The notes under the pieces are model-generated. The model was not told the origin of the DNA. It did no database searches and worked only from the letters and a program-made list of their open reading frames with translations. DNA of 6,652 nucleotides from Phycisphaeraceae bacterium (GTDB lineage: Bacteria > Planctomycetota > Phycisphaerae > Phycisphaerales > Phycisphaeraceae): assembly GCA_028281215.1 (NCBI GenBank), contig JANQKH010000183.1, positions 1 through 6,652 of the forward strand, given 5' to 3'. Made by a program: the position numbers and the translations under genes. Below, piece after piece: positions 6,113-6,652 of this stretch; the stretch's first letter is position 1, and each line of letters opens with the position of its first letter.

Positions 6113-6652
6113 ATGCGATCAATCCAATCCCAACCATTTCACACGTTGATCTGTCTGATCTTGCTGGCGTCAATGCAAAACAGCTTCGCCCAGTCCAAGC
6201 TTGCCGGCGACCTGTTCGATACGAAAATTGCACCCTTTATGAAGCAGCATTGCGTCACCTGTCACGGTCCCAGGAAACACAAAGCCAATCTGATGCTGCA
6301 CAAGATGACCGGCGTCATGCAAACCGGCGATGCGCAAGTGTGGCAGGCCGTATTGGTGCAGTTGGAAATGGGGCAGATGCCGCCCGAAGAACGGCCGCGA
6401 CCAGACAAGCAATCGTTGGAACAGGTCACCAAATGGATCCATGATCAACTGGCCGCGCTGGAGCGTTCGCCACATGCTCGGCCACCCATCGAACCGCATG
6501 AAGGCAACCACATTGATCACGATGCGATCTTCTCGCCGAAGGTGGAATCGAAACCCGCAACGCCGGCACGTATTTGGCGAGTGCGCCCTTCAGTGTATGA
6601 ATCATTCGTTGAACACGTGGCACGGCAACCATTTCGGCGCAAGTACGGCCCG
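6113..6652 (+). CDS. Planctomycete cytochrome c (PSCyt1-type) domain protein, N-terminal part (runs off right edge)
   Basis: An open frame of 180 codons from ATG at 6113 with no stop before the window end. Residues 1-26 are a signal peptide (core TLICLILLAS, cleavage near SFA|Q). A heme c site CVTCH (C47, C50, H51) follows within FMKQHCVTCHGPRKHKANLML, and then VWQAVLVQLEMGQMPPEERP (76-95), with M89 in the MPP motif a possible axial heme ligand, and VTKWIHDQL (105-113). This arrangement is the planctomycete cytochrome c domain (PSCyt1, PF07635), which normally heads proteins of many hundred residues carrying DUF1587/1592/1588/1585-type domains. The last visible part, ARIWRVRPSVYESFVEHV, may be the start of the following domain, but the subtype cannot be fixed. 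The product should be exported, with heme attached outside the cytoplasm. Its role in electron transfer or oxidative polymer breakdown is undefined for the family. AGGTG just before ATG is a weak, close ribosome site. Likely cotranscribed with the MarR gene. Confidence 0.85.
   Translation, partial: MRSIQSQPFHTLICLILLASMQNSFAQSKLAGDLFDTKIAPFMKQHCVTCHGPRKHKANLMLHKMTGVMQTGDAQVWQAVLVQLEMGQMPPEERPRPDKQSLEQVTKWIHDQLAALERSPHARPPIEPHEGNHIDHDAIFSPKVESKPATPARIWRVRPSVYESFVEHVARQPFRRKYGP

Noticed and set aside
6082..6444. 120-codon plus-strand frame overlapping the cytochrome gene
   Set aside because: It is out of frame with the CVTCH heme motif and signal peptide starting at 6113, and has no recognisable domain.

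Overview
The window looks like Planctomycetota DNA, probably of the Pirellulales kind. This is inferred from the gene families: a planctomycete-type cytochrome c (PSCyt1-like) domain, a DUF1080/3-keto-disaccharide hydrolase domain protein, a pseudopilin-like protein with an FTLVE leader, a PEP-CTERM protein with a VPEP-helix-RRRR tail, and an E. coli XylR-like regulator without an N-terminal LacI headpiece. No rRNA, tRNA, CRISPR array, insertion sequence or phage gene was seen.

Layout. (1) At the left edge, positions 1-96, a minus-strand gene begins with a signal peptide and runs off the window. (2) After a 234-nt divergent intergenic region carrying a repeated TGTGAAATWTTAC element, a XylR-type regulator runs right (331-1497). 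(3) Convergent to it is a pseudopilin-like secreted/anchored protein on the minus strand (1588-2283). (4) A 405-nt divergent region with a nested dyad separates this from a 512-residue exported PEP-CTERM protein with two tandem LamG-like domains (2689-4227), which ends in a strong intrinsic terminator (4265-4297). (5) A DUF1080 exported protein follows (4557-5354). (6) A 236-nt gap holds a stem-loop and two palindromic elements, one a nearly perfect 20-bp palindrome just upstream of a MarR-family regulator (5591-6085). (7) The MarR gene is followed after 27 nt by the start of a cytochrome c-domain protein (6113 to the right edge, truncated), very likely in the same operon.

Functional reading. 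The left part combines a sugar-type sensor/regulator with exported proteins: an exported protein of unknown type, a pseudopilin and a LamG PEP-CTERM protein. The right part combines a glycan-related DUF1080 protein with a MarR-controlled cytochrome gene. A theme of polysaccharide sensing and surface processing is plausible but is inferred from families only. Codon choice from about 4557 rightwards appears richer in G/C-ending codons than in the left part; this is a reading impression, not a computed value.

No clearly new defence, mobile or RNA system was found. The observations most worth following are the 20-bp palindrome ahead of marR, the TGTGAAAT repeats around the XylR divergent promoter region, and two edge genes that are easy to miss because each runs off the window.
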